From JARRPM01 sp963765545 (GTDB taxonomy: Bacteria; Pseudomonadota; Gammaproteobacteria; Pseudomonadales; Halieaceae), in NCBI GenBank assembly GCA_963765545.1, contig CAVXWW010000004.1, positions 434,001 to 498,000 of the forward strand: a stretch of DNA of 64,000 nt, read 5' to 3'. Shown piece by piece: positions 10,010-18,173 of this stretch; positions within the stretch are counted from its first letter, which is position 1, and the number at the start of each line of letters is the position of its first letter. A program made the position numbers and the translations under genes. The notes under the pieces are model-generated. The model ran no database searches. It was not told the DNA's origin and saw only the letters and a list, made by a program, of their open reading frames with translations.

Positions 10010-10534
10010 ATGCGTTGGGATGATATAGATAAACAGGTTTGCTCCGTAGCGCGAGCGCTGTCCATCGTGGGGGAGCGCTGGACCATGCTCATTATTCGGG
10101 ATGCCTTTCTCGGCACCCGCCGCTTCGATCAGTTCCAGTCCAACCTGGGTATTACCCGGCACCGCCTGTCGGAGCGCCTGGGCAAGTTGGTCGAACAGGG
10201 CGTCCTCGTGAAGGTTCCGTACCATGATCGGCCTGTAAGATACGAGTACCGTCTCACCCGCAAAGGTCTGGGGCTATACCCGGTCCTGATGAGTCTTGCC
10301 CGCTGGGGCGATGAATGGATGGATAAGGGGGAGGGCGCGCCGCTGGAATACGTGCACCTCAAATGCGGTAAGCAAACGCGCCCCGTACTGACCTGTAATG
10401 TATGTGGCGAACCCTTGCGGCCAGAGGAGGTCAAGCCCAGCCTCGGCCCGGCGCTTCACAAGTTGATTGCAGATCTGGGCGAACAGGGCGAGTCTCACCC
10501 CGACATACCTCCGCTGTTGCGGCGCTCTATTTAG
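10010..10534 (+). CDS. HxlR-family winged-helix transcriptional regulator
   Basis: A 174-residue MarR-like/HxlR DNA-binding protein. Seen: an N-terminal Cys in QVCSVARAL followed by GERWTMLIIRDAFLG, the recognition-helix region ITRHRLSERLGKLVEQGVL, and the wing VRYEYRLTRKG. The C-terminal part has CGKQTRPVLTCNVCGEPL, a Cys-rich extension seen in many family members. The ATG at 10010 is chosen because it sits just before the conserved domain; a GTG at 9950 in the same frame would add 20 unconserved residues. The target is not evident: upstream is the aceA terminator and downstream about 310 bp with no gene. Confidence 0.88.
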   Translation: MRWDDIDKQVCSVARALSIVGERWTMLIIRDAFLGTRRFDQFQSNLGITRHRLSERLGKLVEQGVLVKVPYHDRPVRYEYRLTRKGLGLYPVLMSLARWGDEWMDKGEGAPLEYVHLKCGKQTRPVLTCNVCGEPLRPEEVKPSLGPALHKLIADLGEQGESHPDIPPLLRRSI

Positions 10535-10844
10535 GGCCCGCAACAGGAGCCGTTACTATCCAGCTGTGCAAGAAGGGGAATAACGGGAGAAGATAGAAAC
10601 CCCGATTCGCCCAAGGCTCTGCCTCAAAAAACTGATCGAATGTAGCGGAATAGTTTCTATCCACGATACTGCGCCGGTTTACGAAGCACATCAACGATCA
10701 GAATTGGTTTGCTGTATCTCTAGATATGCTTGTGCTTGCCTGTTTGAAAAAACTCTCCTAGTCTGCAATGTAACAGCCTCGACGGGAAGGAGAAGCCTGG
10801 ATCGGTGAGGTGTTCCGGCATTTTGGCAATGCGAGGAGTTATTC
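10535..10844. other. Non-coding stretch before lipoprotein gene
   Basis: About 310 bp between the HxlR gene and the next lipoprotein. I see no gene, RNA gene or clear terminator. It should contain the promoter of the following gene, and a GAGGAG ribosome binding site lies at its right end. Confidence 0.4.
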
Positions 10845-11888
10845 ATGAAATGTCGCAACCTTATTCTAATAATATGCATCTTGGTGCCCGCGCTGGGGTG
10901 CAAGGTCGAAATTAAGGTTCCTTCCGGGGGCAAAGTGACTACTGTGTCAGGGACCTATAGATGCGGTGCTGGCGAAACCTGTGTGATAGATGTTGCCGAT
11001 CTGTTCTTCGATGAGGTATTTGTGGCCAGGCCAGCACCAGGTTACAGTTTCAAAGGCTGGCGAAAGAAAGAGCGAGCATTCTGTGGCGGCGCTAAGTCCC
11101 GCTGTCAGATCACCTCATCTTTCCTTGGTACTGACCCACTGCTCATGGCACTTCTGGATTCTGAAGAGTTATTCTTTCTGCAACCTGTCTTTTCAAAGGC
11201 CGTCGAAGAGGGCCCTGTGGGTAATCGGAACGCTGCTGTGTGCTTTAACCCTGCCCTTTTCGCTGTGGGCAGCACATTTGCAGCTGAATATAGTTTGGTA
11301 AACAAGGCTTCTGGCGAAGAGACACGCTCCGGCACTGAATGGACTGTGACAGGGCGTGCCAATTTCAAAGGCAAGCAGGCGCTGCGATTCATTATTGATA
11401 CTACCGCCCCCTCTGATTCTTCGATTACGAGTAATACCAGTGGCTACTCTGTCGTAGACACGGCAAAGAAGCGTGAGACAGATCTTGGCGGAGAAAGCGA
11501 AATATTTATCGATGGTGTGCTGAGCAGCACAGCCAGTGCCGAAAATGTGCCCGGAATATTGTTCCGCTTTGATCTCAAGCCTGGCGAGAGTTATTCGCAA
11601 ACTTACACGACATACCTCGAGAGTAACTCAGGTGGGTTCGAAGACAGCAGTACATCTACAGAAACGGTAAAGACTACCTATATAGGCGTTGTGAAAGTTG
11701 TTGTACCTGCGGGAACCTTCCAGGCTTGTAAATTCAGGGAGGTCACTAACACAAAATATGAGGGAATAATTAGTCAAAGCTCCAGAACAATCTGGTTCGG
11801 AGTCGACAACGGACTGCAGCTTCAAGGCGATGATGAATTCGCTACTAGCCAGTTGTTGTCTGCGACCATAGATGGCCGATCGATTTGA
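10845..11888 (+). CDS. Uncharacterised lipoprotein with InlB B-repeat-like N-terminal segment
   Basis: A 347-residue protein not recognised as a named family. It has a lipoprotein signal (lipobox LVPALGC, Cys about residue 19). The segment at about 35-110 (PAPGYSFKGWRKK with paired Cys) resembles the divergent InlB B-repeat pattern of cell-surface proteins. The remainder (about 130-347) is rich in beta-type Ser/Thr/Gly sequence and carries VVVPAGTFQACKFREV near residue 285, a pattern seen in beta-sandwich periplasmic proteins. A GAGGAG ribosome binding site precedes the ATG. It is flanked by long non-coding gaps, and the region is more AT-rich than its neighbours, suggesting accessory origin. 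Confidence 0.65.
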   Translation: MKCRNLILIICILVPALGCKVEIKVPSGGKVTTVSGTYRCGAGETCVIDVADLFFDEVFVARPAPGYSFKGWRKKERAFCGGAKSRCQITSSFLGTDPLLMALLDSEELFFLQPVFSKAVEEGPVGNRNAAVCFNPALFAVGSTFAAEYSLVNKASGEETRSGTEWTVTGRANFKGKQALRFIIDTTAPSDSSITSNTSGYSVVDTAKKRETDLGGESEIFIDGVLSSTASAENVPGILFRFDLKPGESYSQTYTTYLESNSGGFEDSSTSTETVKTTYIGVVKVVVPAGTFQACKFREVTNTKYEGIISQSSRTIWFGVDNGLQLQGDDEFATSQLLSATIDGRSI

Positions 11889-12346
11889 TGTTACAAACTC
11901 ATTGTAAAGCTAACGTAAAAAATATACCACGCGAGTGCTCACATGGCTTCCGGCACGTTGCGAGTTAGATATAGTGTTCCTATGTAAAGAATACTGAAAG
12001 AAATAATCTCCACCGAAATGGGCTGCGCCAATGCTATTAGAGGGACATCAGGAGTGCTGATCGGCTGACATCACTGCGCGCCCTTCTCTGCGAGGGGCGT
12101 CTACTCTGATGGTGTGACGCGAAGCGGTCGTAAAGTACGCCAGAATTGTATGATTGAGGGTCCGCTTTGAGGCCACACAAGAGACATGAGCTGATCGGGC
12201 AGCTAGCCTCAAATATATTTGAAGGTGACTTCCGCTTTTACCTCTTTGATGCGTCTAGGTAGTCGTATCGGGTCATAGGAAAAGCGATCAGGAGGTAGAA
12301 GCCGACTGCGGGATCAGTGCTGAAGATTGAAATAACCAAGCCTTCT
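11889..12346. other. AT-rich 458-bp gap with no recognisable gene
   Basis: Between the convergent lipoprotein and homocysteine methyltransferase-like genes. I looked for frames on both strands and found none with a ribosome binding site or recognisable protein. There is no clear terminator for either neighbour and no repeat pair, tRNA or att-like duplication. It may be decayed sequence. Confidence 0.4.
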
Positions 12347-13288
12347 CTACAAAACAACAACGTTTTTTGCTATTTCATCAAGATGTGTGCTCCATGTGCC
12401 ACAACATCCGCCCCAAATATCCATATGGGGATGACGCTTTGCAAGATCTCCACATCTTTTCCCAAGATCGATTGGATCTCCATCTTCGAGATGCCCTATT
12501 TGGCAAAGAGCAATCTTTTCCATCTTTGAAGCATTTGGGCGAACACCCCTCACTCGATTGATCCAGTCGCCTGCTTCTAAAGCCGGTTCGTACTCAACAG
12601 GATGAGAGCAATTGATTGCGTAGAATTCTGGAGATTGATTTGTTTCCTTGTCGATGGCAGTAATAGCTTCGGCCAGGCTTTGACCGGAACTGAGTTTTGA
12701 GGTGTCATCTAGAGTTAGAGATATGCCGAGGGGTACGCCAATCTTGGCCGCTGCCCTGGCGACACCGATAGATTCAGAAATATTGTTGAAAGTAATCGCA
12801 AGCGCCAGATCAACATTCGCCTTTTTCAATGTTTCTAGCTGAACGGAATGATAGTCTTCGGCCTCGTCTTCGGTGATTGTTTCATTTCTTTCATAGGCAT
12901 CGCCTCGTGGGCCGATTAAACCTTGTATCAGAATTTCGGGAATATCAGACTGATATTCCTTTGATATCTCACGCAAAAAGTCTATCGACTGATGGTTTGC
13001 ATCAGCCAAACCTGATGGTGAATATCCCAGCAATTTACCCCAATCTGGACTTGCTCGATAGTCTAGGCCTCCCATTAGTGCACACATACCATGTTTCGCG
13101 ACAACATCCAGATAACTTCGAAACATTCCTCTCATTTTCGAAACGGCATCTGGGTTCTCTAGCAACGGGAACATCGCAAATTGGGGTAAGTCGAAGCCAT
13201 ATTTGTACATTAACTCAGTTTCGGTTCCTCCCTCCGAGAGATAAAAGCGGCCCTCTTGCTGGGGTGGGAAAGATTTTTGATCCGCCAT
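12347..13288 (-). CDS. Homocysteine S-methyltransferase-family protein
   Basis: A 313-residue single-domain TIM-barrel protein of the MmuM/BhmT type. Members move a methyl group from S-methylmethionine, betaine or a similar donor to homocysteine. Seen: N-terminal LSEGGTETELMYK, the first zinc Cys in YAINCSHP (about residue 226) and the paired zinc Cys in IWGGCCGTW (about residue 292). Three start codons occur in a row (GTG, ATG, ATG); the second ATG at 13288 is chosen because AGAGGAG then sits 5 bases upstream. The donor is not evident. Codon use is more AT-rich than in core genes nearby, and no methionine gene is adjacent. Confidence 0.82.
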   Translation of the reverse strand: MADQKSFPPQQEGRFYLSEGGTETELMYKYGFDLPQFAMFPLLENPDAVSKMRGMFRSYLDVVAKHGMCALMGGLDYRASPDWGKLLGYSPSGLADANHQSIDFLREISKEYQSDIPEILIQGLIGPRGDAYERNETITEDEAEDYHSVQLETLKKANVDLALAITFNNISESIGVARAAAKIGVPLGISLTLDDTSKLSSGQSLAEAITAIDKETNQSPEFYAINCSHPVEYEPALEAGDWINRVRGVRPNASKMEKIALCQIGHLEDGDPIDLGKRCGDLAKRHPHMDIWGGCCGTWSTHLDEIAKNVVVL

Positions 13289-13642
13289 CATCACTCCTCT
13301 TTAGTTTTGTCGTTATGTCGTTGAAGTCCATCGATAGGACTCTACCTCAATATAGACCAAGAGCCCGCTTGTAAGTGTGTGCGCCTTCACAAGTTGGGCG
13401 ATTCCTCTGTGGATACCATTCCCACAACGTGAGGTACATTTGGAATATACAAGTTGAAACAGCTGGCGTGCGTCTACATCAATACCTGAAAATTTGTCAA
13501 GCGCACAATCGACGGGTCACACGTAACTCTATCTGATTTCTCCTATCTCTTTCGGTCATCATGCTGGCCAGTGTGATCATGTCGACATTCCAGGGATAGC
13601 CAATATGCCCGCCCAAAATTTTGAGGTCGTAATCATCACTAC
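13289..13642. other. 354-bp gap upstream of the methyltransferase-like gene
   Basis: It holds the promoter of the leftward methyltransferase-like gene at its left end and the 3' flank of the PLD gene at its right end. A 67-codon open frame at 13497-13700 overlaps the PLD gene and shows no family or ribosome binding site, so I do not count it as a gene. Confidence 0.35.
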
Positions 13643-15256
13643 TCACAATTGGTCTTCGATCGGCAGCAGACTGTAAAAACCTACCAGAAAGCGCTGCCAC
13701 ACTGAGGTAAGAGGTTCGCTTGTTTCCACCTGAATTACCCCGCTATGGTCGTAAGTCCAGACCAGGTTTTCGTTCTCGTCGAGGCTAACCCGGTAGGTGA
13801 CGGCGGAAATGCTTTGCTCGACGACATCGACGAATTGATGCCCGGCAGTATCGGACTCGATGAACAGGCCCATCTCGGAGTTTATTACAATGGAGCGTGG
13901 GTCGAAGTTGAGCGAGCCGACAAATATAATGTTGCGGTTGAATACGGCCACTTTGGTGTGCAGTGTGAGCTGTTCAGGTGTCACATCATCCGTATTCCAC
14001 TCATCCATCGCATCAGCCTTTATTTCGAATAGTTCCACACCCGCCTTGAGCATCCTTTTGCGATAGCGTGCGTAGCCCGTATGTACCGGGAGGTGATTGT
14101 TAGAAGCAAGTGAGTTTGTGATTACCATAATACGAACCCCCTTGGCCCGCAGCCGCTCCATGGTTTCGACCCCTCTTTCCTGTGGCACGAAATAGGGTGT
14201 GATTATCAGGATGTCTTTGTCGGCTGTACTAATGCTGTCGCGCAATGCTCTCGCAAGTGGAGCAAAATCCTCGTCTCCTGTGGCGTTCTGCAACTTCTCG
14301 GGAGGATCTGTGATAAGTATTGCCTCGGCGGTCACTGGTTCCGTTTCATCGTTGATAATCTTCTGGATCAGTGGGCTGTTAATGGCCTTCTCATAATCTC
14401 CCTGGGAACTTCTCGTAGCGTTCTGTGCTATCGCATCGCGCCATAGCTTTAATTCCTCGGGGTCGGACCGTACTTTGAAGGCCTCCATGGGTACTGCAAG
14501 TTCACTGTTCCAGAACATGTCGAAACCGGCGCCGACCTCGTCGACCACGGGACCCATAGCGAGAACCTCGTAATCATCAAACAGTACATCCTGGTTCAAG
14601 TCGAAGTATTCCTCGGCGATATTCCGACCACCCACTATGGTCATGGCACCGTCAACGGTGAACGACTTGTTGTGCATGCGCCTGTTGGCACGCTTGAAGT
14701 CCAGCAGGTAGTTCGCAAACTTGAAGCTGCGGTTGCCAATGGGGTTGAACAGGCGTACCTGGATATTCGGGTGTGAACTCAGAACCGTCAGTTCCCGATC
14801 CAGATTGGGAGTGAAAATATCGTCCAACAGCAAACGGACACGTACCCCCCTGTCCGCGGCTTCCAGCATCTTCTCAACGAATAGTGTCCCGGCTCGATCC
14901 GGCTTGATCAGGAAGTACTGGGCGTCAATGGAGACTTCCGCGGTTTCCATCATGCGCAACCTGGCGCCCAGTGCATCCGTACCGCTTTTCATGCCAAGAA
15001 AGCCCGACGCCTTATCATTCTCGCGGTCCCATTGGAGGGCGTCGGCTCCCAACACGGTGTTTTCTGATGCGGGAATATACTGGCTGTGCGTTTTTGGATA
15101 TTGGAGCGGGGGGCTCACGCAAGCGCCCAGCAGCGACAGGCACAGAAGGAGAGCGGCGAGACGATATGTTACCTGGCTCGCTCCTGCCAGACACTGGCCG
15201 GTGGGAGGCAGTTCGGTGCTCGCTGTCACTGGACGTAAAGGTGGAGTCACGGTCAA
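13643..15256 (-). CDS. Phospholipase D-family lipoprotein, ClsC/YmdC-like
   Basis: A protein of about 537 residues with two HKD half-sites: HNKSFTVDG with GGRNIAEEYF (about residues 205-225) and HTKVAVFNRN with GSLNFDPRS (about 430-455). The YmdC/ClsC class makes cardiolipin by joining phosphatidylglycerol and phosphatidylethanolamine. The lipobox LSLLGAC (Cys about residue 46) implies membrane anchoring outside the cytoplasm. The start is uncertain: TTG at 15256 and GTG at 15250 precede a long hydrophilic stretch before the signal peptide. Its 5' end lies 22 bp from the truncated zwf fragment, so its original promoter region may be rearranged. No ymdB-like partner is present. Confidence 0.85.
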   Translation of the reverse strand: MTVTPPLRPVTASTELPPTGQCLAGASQVTYRLAALLLCLSLLGACVSPPLQYPKTHSQYIPASENTVLGADALQWDRENDKASGFLGMKSGTDALGARLRMMETAEVSIDAQYFLIKPDRAGTLFVEKMLEAADRGVRVRLLLDDIFTPNLDRELTVLSSHPNIQVRLFNPIGNRSFKFANYLLDFKRANRRMHNKSFTVDGAMTIVGGRNIAEEYFDLNQDVLFDDYEVLAMGPVVDEVGAGFDMFWNSELAVPMEAFKVRSDPEELKLWRDAIAQNATRSSQGDYEKAINSPLIQKIINDETEPVTAEAILITDPPEKLQNATGDEDFAPLARALRDSISTADKDILIITPYFVPQERGVETMERLRAKGVRIMVITNSLASNNHLPVHTGYARYRKRMLKAGVELFEIKADAMDEWNTDDVTPEQLTLHTKVAVFNRNIIFVGSLNFDPRSIVINSEMGLFIESDTAGHQFVDVVEQSISAVTYRVSLDENENLVWTYDHSGVIQVETSEPLTSVWQRFLVGFYSLLPIEDQL

Positions 15257-15278
15257 TCTCTATTGGCTTCTAATCGTG

Positions 15279-15482
15279 TTATTGGGACTGTTCCAGACTA
15301 TCACGGGCTCGTTCGAGTAACTGCTCCAGTTTCCAGCCGGCCCTGGCAACGCCGATGACAGGGATATCCAGCCGCCCGTGGCGGATCATCGCCTGAAGTG
15401 CGGGGAATATTTTTTTGAAAGCGAGGTCACCCGTGGCACCGAAAAAAACAAGTGCATCGGAACGCTCCAGTGTGTTGGCCAT
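15279..15482 (-). pseudogene. zwf: 5' fragment of glucose-6-phosphate dehydrogenase gene (zwf remnant)
   Basis: The 67-residue product begins with the N terminus of glucose-6-phosphate 1-dehydrogenase: DALVFFGATGDLAFKKIFPA is the Rossmann fingerprint, followed by VIGVARAGW and RARDSLE. The family is about 490 residues, so only the first eighth remains, and the frame ends at a TAA at 15279-15281. I could not find the remaining domain (the RIDHYLGKE active-site region) in any frame of the following sequence. The next gene begins only 22 bp on. It is either a deletion remnant or, less likely, a short retained nucleotide-binding peptide. Confidence 0.8.
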
Positions 15483-15605
15483 TGATCTTCCCCTGGTTAT
15501 TTGCTGAAAGTCACTATCTTTGGGCTGGATGTGGTGGTCCAGGGCAGTTTTCGAGTCTCTGCCTGACCAGGGAGTTAGTTGGGAGCACGGACTACAGTGA
15601 TGCCG

Positions 15606-16004
15606 TTATTGCGCCGCCTGATGTTTCTCCATGATCTTTTGTTTGAGCTGGGCCTCCATCTCCGACTTTTTCTGTTGATAGAGGCTGTATTGCTCAGGCG
15701 TAAAAAGCGATTTCAGCTCGCCATCCTTGGCTTCGGAGTTCTTCCTGAACGTCATAAGCTTTTGAAACTTTGGAGTGTCAGAACTGATCAGCGCCTGGGT
15801 TTCCCTGGCATATTTCAGGTTGATGGCAGATACGCTGGCGCTGGCTGCTGAATCCAGTGATAAATTGCTCTCCATCCATTTGGTTTGCATCTGTGCGCGT
15901 TGTTCAGGGGTGGAATTCCTGATTTCATCCATCTGAGCCGAGGCAAACACTGGTGTAAGCAGCAGAAGCAGTGAACAAAAGAGAAGACGGGCAGTTTTTT
16001 TCAC
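15606..16004 (-). CDS. Small periplasmic Spy/CpxP-like helical protein
   Basis: A 132-residue exported protein: signal peptide with cleavage near ASAQ (about residue 24), then an all-helical, charged mature chain. RNSTPEQRAQMQTKWM and LFTPEQYSLYQQKKSEM resemble the LTxxQ repeats of Spy/CpxP periplasmic chaperones, and length and charge fit. Assignment is by pattern, not by strong identity. It runs leftward, 123 bp upstream of the zwf fragment. It may respond to envelope stress as the family does, but no Cpx box was recognised. Confidence 0.6.
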   Translation of the reverse strand: MKKTARLLFCSLLLLLTPVFASAQMDEIRNSTPEQRAQMQTKWMESNLSLDSAASASVSAINLKYARETQALISSDTPKFQKLMTFRKNSEAKDGELKSLFTPEQYSLYQQKKSEMEAQLKQKIMEKHQAAQ

Positions 16005-16317
16005 TTTGAGATCCTCTTGATTTCACTGGGAAAAATGAAACACCTGAACATCCGGTAGAGCCGGTACTTAACCCGGCCGCTCGCGCAAACGGTCTCTAGT
16101 TAAGCTCACCGCGGACAGTTCTTCAAGTCTCTCACGCGAGAGGAGTGCGGCAAAGTGATTCACCATGTTTCTCCACTAGAATGCGGCTTATTCGAGGTCA
16201 GCTGGGTAATGACTTTATCGGTCTATCTATATACCTTCGCCGTGTTTATGATAGCTTCAGACTGCCGGGGCACGCTCCGGATTTTGTTAAACCTGTTACG
16301 CTATACGAGGTGTTTTT
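16005..16317. other. Divergent 313-bp intergenic region
   Basis: Lies between the leftward small periplasmic protein and the rightward dUTPase, so both promoters should be here. A short perfect hairpin (CTCTC ACGC GAGAG) lies near 16130-16143. GAGG at 16307-16310 serves the TTG start at 16318. No gene was seen. Confidence 0.35.
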
Positions 16318-16947
16318 TTGAAACAGGCATTGGTCAATATGCTGGCGATGCAGCACGCAATGAATACGCGAGTGCATGAAAACTGGATTGAGCAGAATTT
16401 TGAGTGGTATAGAGCCGCCTGGATAGAGTGTGGTGAGCTTATCGAACACTACGGTTACAAGTGGTGGAAGAAGCAGGTACCGGATATCGAGCAGGTGCGC
16501 CTGGAGGTTATCGATATCTGGCATTTTGGTCTGTCCGCGCTGTTTCGCGATGGCAAAACGATAGAGCAGATTGCCGATGATATCCTGCTCGAGTTGGATG
16601 GACACTCCGCCTCCGGACTGGACGTGCGCGAAGCAACCGAGGCACTGGCGCTTCATTGCCTGCAAACAAACGGTTTCTCTCCCTCACGCTTCTGGGATCT
16701 CATGAGCGCATCCGGGCTGGATTTCGACAGCCTGTACACGGCCTATGTGGGGAAGAATGTCCTGAACTTTTTCCGCCAGGATCATGGCTATAAAGACGGT
16801 AGTTACATCAAAAACTGGGGAGGTAGAGAGGACAACGAGCACCTGTCCGAACTGGTTGCCGTCATGGATCACGGCGCTGATGACTTCGCCGACCAGGTGT
16901 ATGCAGCCCTGGCCGGGCGCTACCAAGAGCTGGTAGGGGCCGGATAG
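16318..16947 (+). CDS. Dimeric all-alpha dUTP diphosphatase
   Basis: A 209-residue MazG-superfamily enzyme that hydrolyses dUTP to dUMP, keeping uracil out of DNA and supplying thymidylate synthesis. Seen: WIECGELIEHYGYKWWKK with paired Glu, LEVIDIWHFGLS with the E..D pair, and KNVLNFFRQDHGYKDGSY, which together are the metal and nucleotide site of dimeric dUTPases (unrelated to trimeric Dut). The start is a TTG with GAGG 7 bases upstream; the next in-frame ATG is at codon 8. It is followed after 3 bp by the double-wHTH protein, so the two are probably cotranscribed. Confidence 0.88.
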   Translation: MKQALVNMLAMQHAMNTRVHENWIEQNFEWYRAAWIECGELIEHYGYKWWKKQVPDIEQVRLEVIDIWHFGLSALFRDGKTIEQIADDILLELDGHSASGLDVREATEALALHCLQTNGFSPSRFWDLMSASGLDFDSLYTAYVGKNVLNFFRQDHGYKDGSYIKNWGGREDNEHLSELVAVMDHGADDFADQVYAALAGRYQELVGAG

Positions 16948-16950
16948 GTT

Positions 16951-17853
16951 TTGGACCGCGACGCTGAACAGGCGCCGAACAGGCTGTCCACTACGGCGCT
17001 GGCCCGGAAGCTCAATATTCCCACTCAGCAACTGTTTGCCACGCTGAGGGATTACGGCTGGATAGAGCGGGCGGGCGACTCCTGGATTCTGACACCCAAG
17101 GGAGAGTTCGAAGGCGGCGATTACCAGACCAGCCGGCGTTATGGCCGCTACATAGTCTGGCCGGACAGCCTGGATCACCACCCCTTGCTCGCCGCGCTGG
17201 AATCAAACCAGCGTATCACGGCGGCCACCATGCGGCGTTATTACCCCCGCCTGCATGCGCGGCAGATCAACAGGGCCCTGGCAGAACTGGGGTTGCAGCG
17301 CCACAGCATTATCGGTTGGGAGCTGACCGAGCGGGGCAGGGTACTGGGTGGTTCGCAGGAGGAGAGTGATAACAGCGGGGCATTCTATGTCACCTGGCCT
17401 CACGAGATCGTCGACAACCCGGTTATTCACCGCGAACTGACCCGCCAGTCGGACCAGGGACAGCAGATTGTCGTTACCGGCGATGCAGAACCCGACCTGT
17501 TCGCCGCGCAAGCCGGTGCTCTGCCCCGTGTGGGGATCGATGGGCACGGTTTGGGTTCGGCCCTGGAAGTGCGCGTGTGTGACTGGCTGTACCTGGCGCA
17601 GTTGGCGCATGCCTACCAGCGAGCGTTGCCCACCGAAGAGTTGGTATTGGCGGATTTTTACGTGCCTGAGGGAAATGTGTATATCGATTGCTGGGATACG
17701 GATGTTCCGGCCCAGGCGCTGGCGGGAAAACTGCACAAACGCGAGCTCTACCAGGAGCTAAAATTACGCCATATAGAAATCAACGCGGAAGACGCCGACC
17801 GCCTGGACGAGGTGCTGGGGCGTGGCCTGCTGGCCTTCGGGATTCGCTGCTAG
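16951..17853 (+). CDS. Tandem winged-helix protein with PD-(D/E)XK-like C-terminal domain
   Basis: A 300-residue cytosolic protein of unnamed function. Residues about 10-85 and 90-160 look like two copies of one module: an HTH, then W-x-LT-x-x-G and a YIVWP or YVTWP strand; the first copy resembles the phage KilAC DNA-binding fold. Residues about 185-300 resemble a PD-(D/E)XK nuclease: LEVRVCDWLY, LADFYVP, VYIDCW, then KLHKRELY and a final LDEVLGRGLLAFGI. The usual Glu of the E-x-K half-site appears as Asp in YIDCW, so activity is uncertain. Start TTG at 16951, 3 bp after the dUTPase stop, suggests a nucleic-acid maintenance role with it; that is inference. The stop converges within 2 bp of the phhB stop. 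Confidence 0.6.
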   Translation: MDRDAEQAPNRLSTTALARKLNIPTQQLFATLRDYGWIERAGDSWILTPKGEFEGGDYQTSRRYGRYIVWPDSLDHHPLLAALESNQRITAATMRRYYPRLHARQINRALAELGLQRHSIIGWELTERGRVLGGSQEESDNSGAFYVTWPHEIVDNPVIHRELTRQSDQGQQIVVTGDAEPDLFAAQAGALPRVGIDGHGLGSALEVRVCDWLYLAQLAHAYQRALPTEELVLADFYVPEGNVYIDCWDTDVPAQALAGKLHKRELYQELKLRHIEINAEDADRLDEVLGRGLLAFGIRC

Positions 17854-17855
17854 CA

Positions 17856-18140
17856 TCAAAGCAGGCGGTTTATACGCTCGGCCAGCGTGAAGTCCCGCTC
17901 TGAGATACCACTTGCATCGTGAGTGGTGAGATGGATTTCTACTCTGTTGTAAACATTGGACCACTCCGGGTGGTGATCCATCGCCTCCGCCAGCAGTGCC
18001 ACCTGACTCATAAAACCAAATGCCGAGACAAAGTTGTCGAAAACAAAGTGTCGGTACAGTTTGTGTTGATCGATAACCCAGCCGGGTAGAACGCCCAACC
18101 TCGCTTCGACCTCGACAGGTGAAAGTTTTGCAATAGCCAT
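17856..18140 (-). CDS. phhB: 4a-hydroxytetrahydrobiopterin dehydratase (pterin carbinolamine dehydratase)
   Basis: A 94-residue enzyme of the PCD/DCoH family that dehydrates 4a-hydroxytetrahydropterin, normally recycling the cofactor of phenylalanine hydroxylase. The signature HHPEWSNVYNRVEIHL is complete, followed by TTHDASGISERDF. A strong AGAAGGAG box lies 6 bases before the ATG. It is the last gene of the leftward trmA cluster, 33 bp after trmA. No phhA gene lies in the window, so the substrate source is unknown; some bacterial members occur without phhA and support molybdopterin or other pterin chemistry. Confidence 0.93.
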   Translation of the reverse strand: MAIAKLSPVEVEARLGVLPGWVIDQHKLYRHFVFDNFVSAFGFMSQVALLAEAMDHHPEWSNVYNRVEIHLTTHDASGISERDFTLAERINRLL

Positions 18141-18173
18141 ATCGATCTCCTTCTGGTTTGGATGATAGTAGCG

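Noticed and set aside
12317..12561. Small rightward frames opposite the methyltransferase-like gene
   Set aside because: They are antisense to the conserved zinc-site region of the homocysteine methyltransferase-like protein.
13497..13700. 67-codon leftward frame downstream of the PLD gene
   Set aside because: It overlaps the PLD 3' end, lacks a ribosome binding site and matches nothing recognisable.
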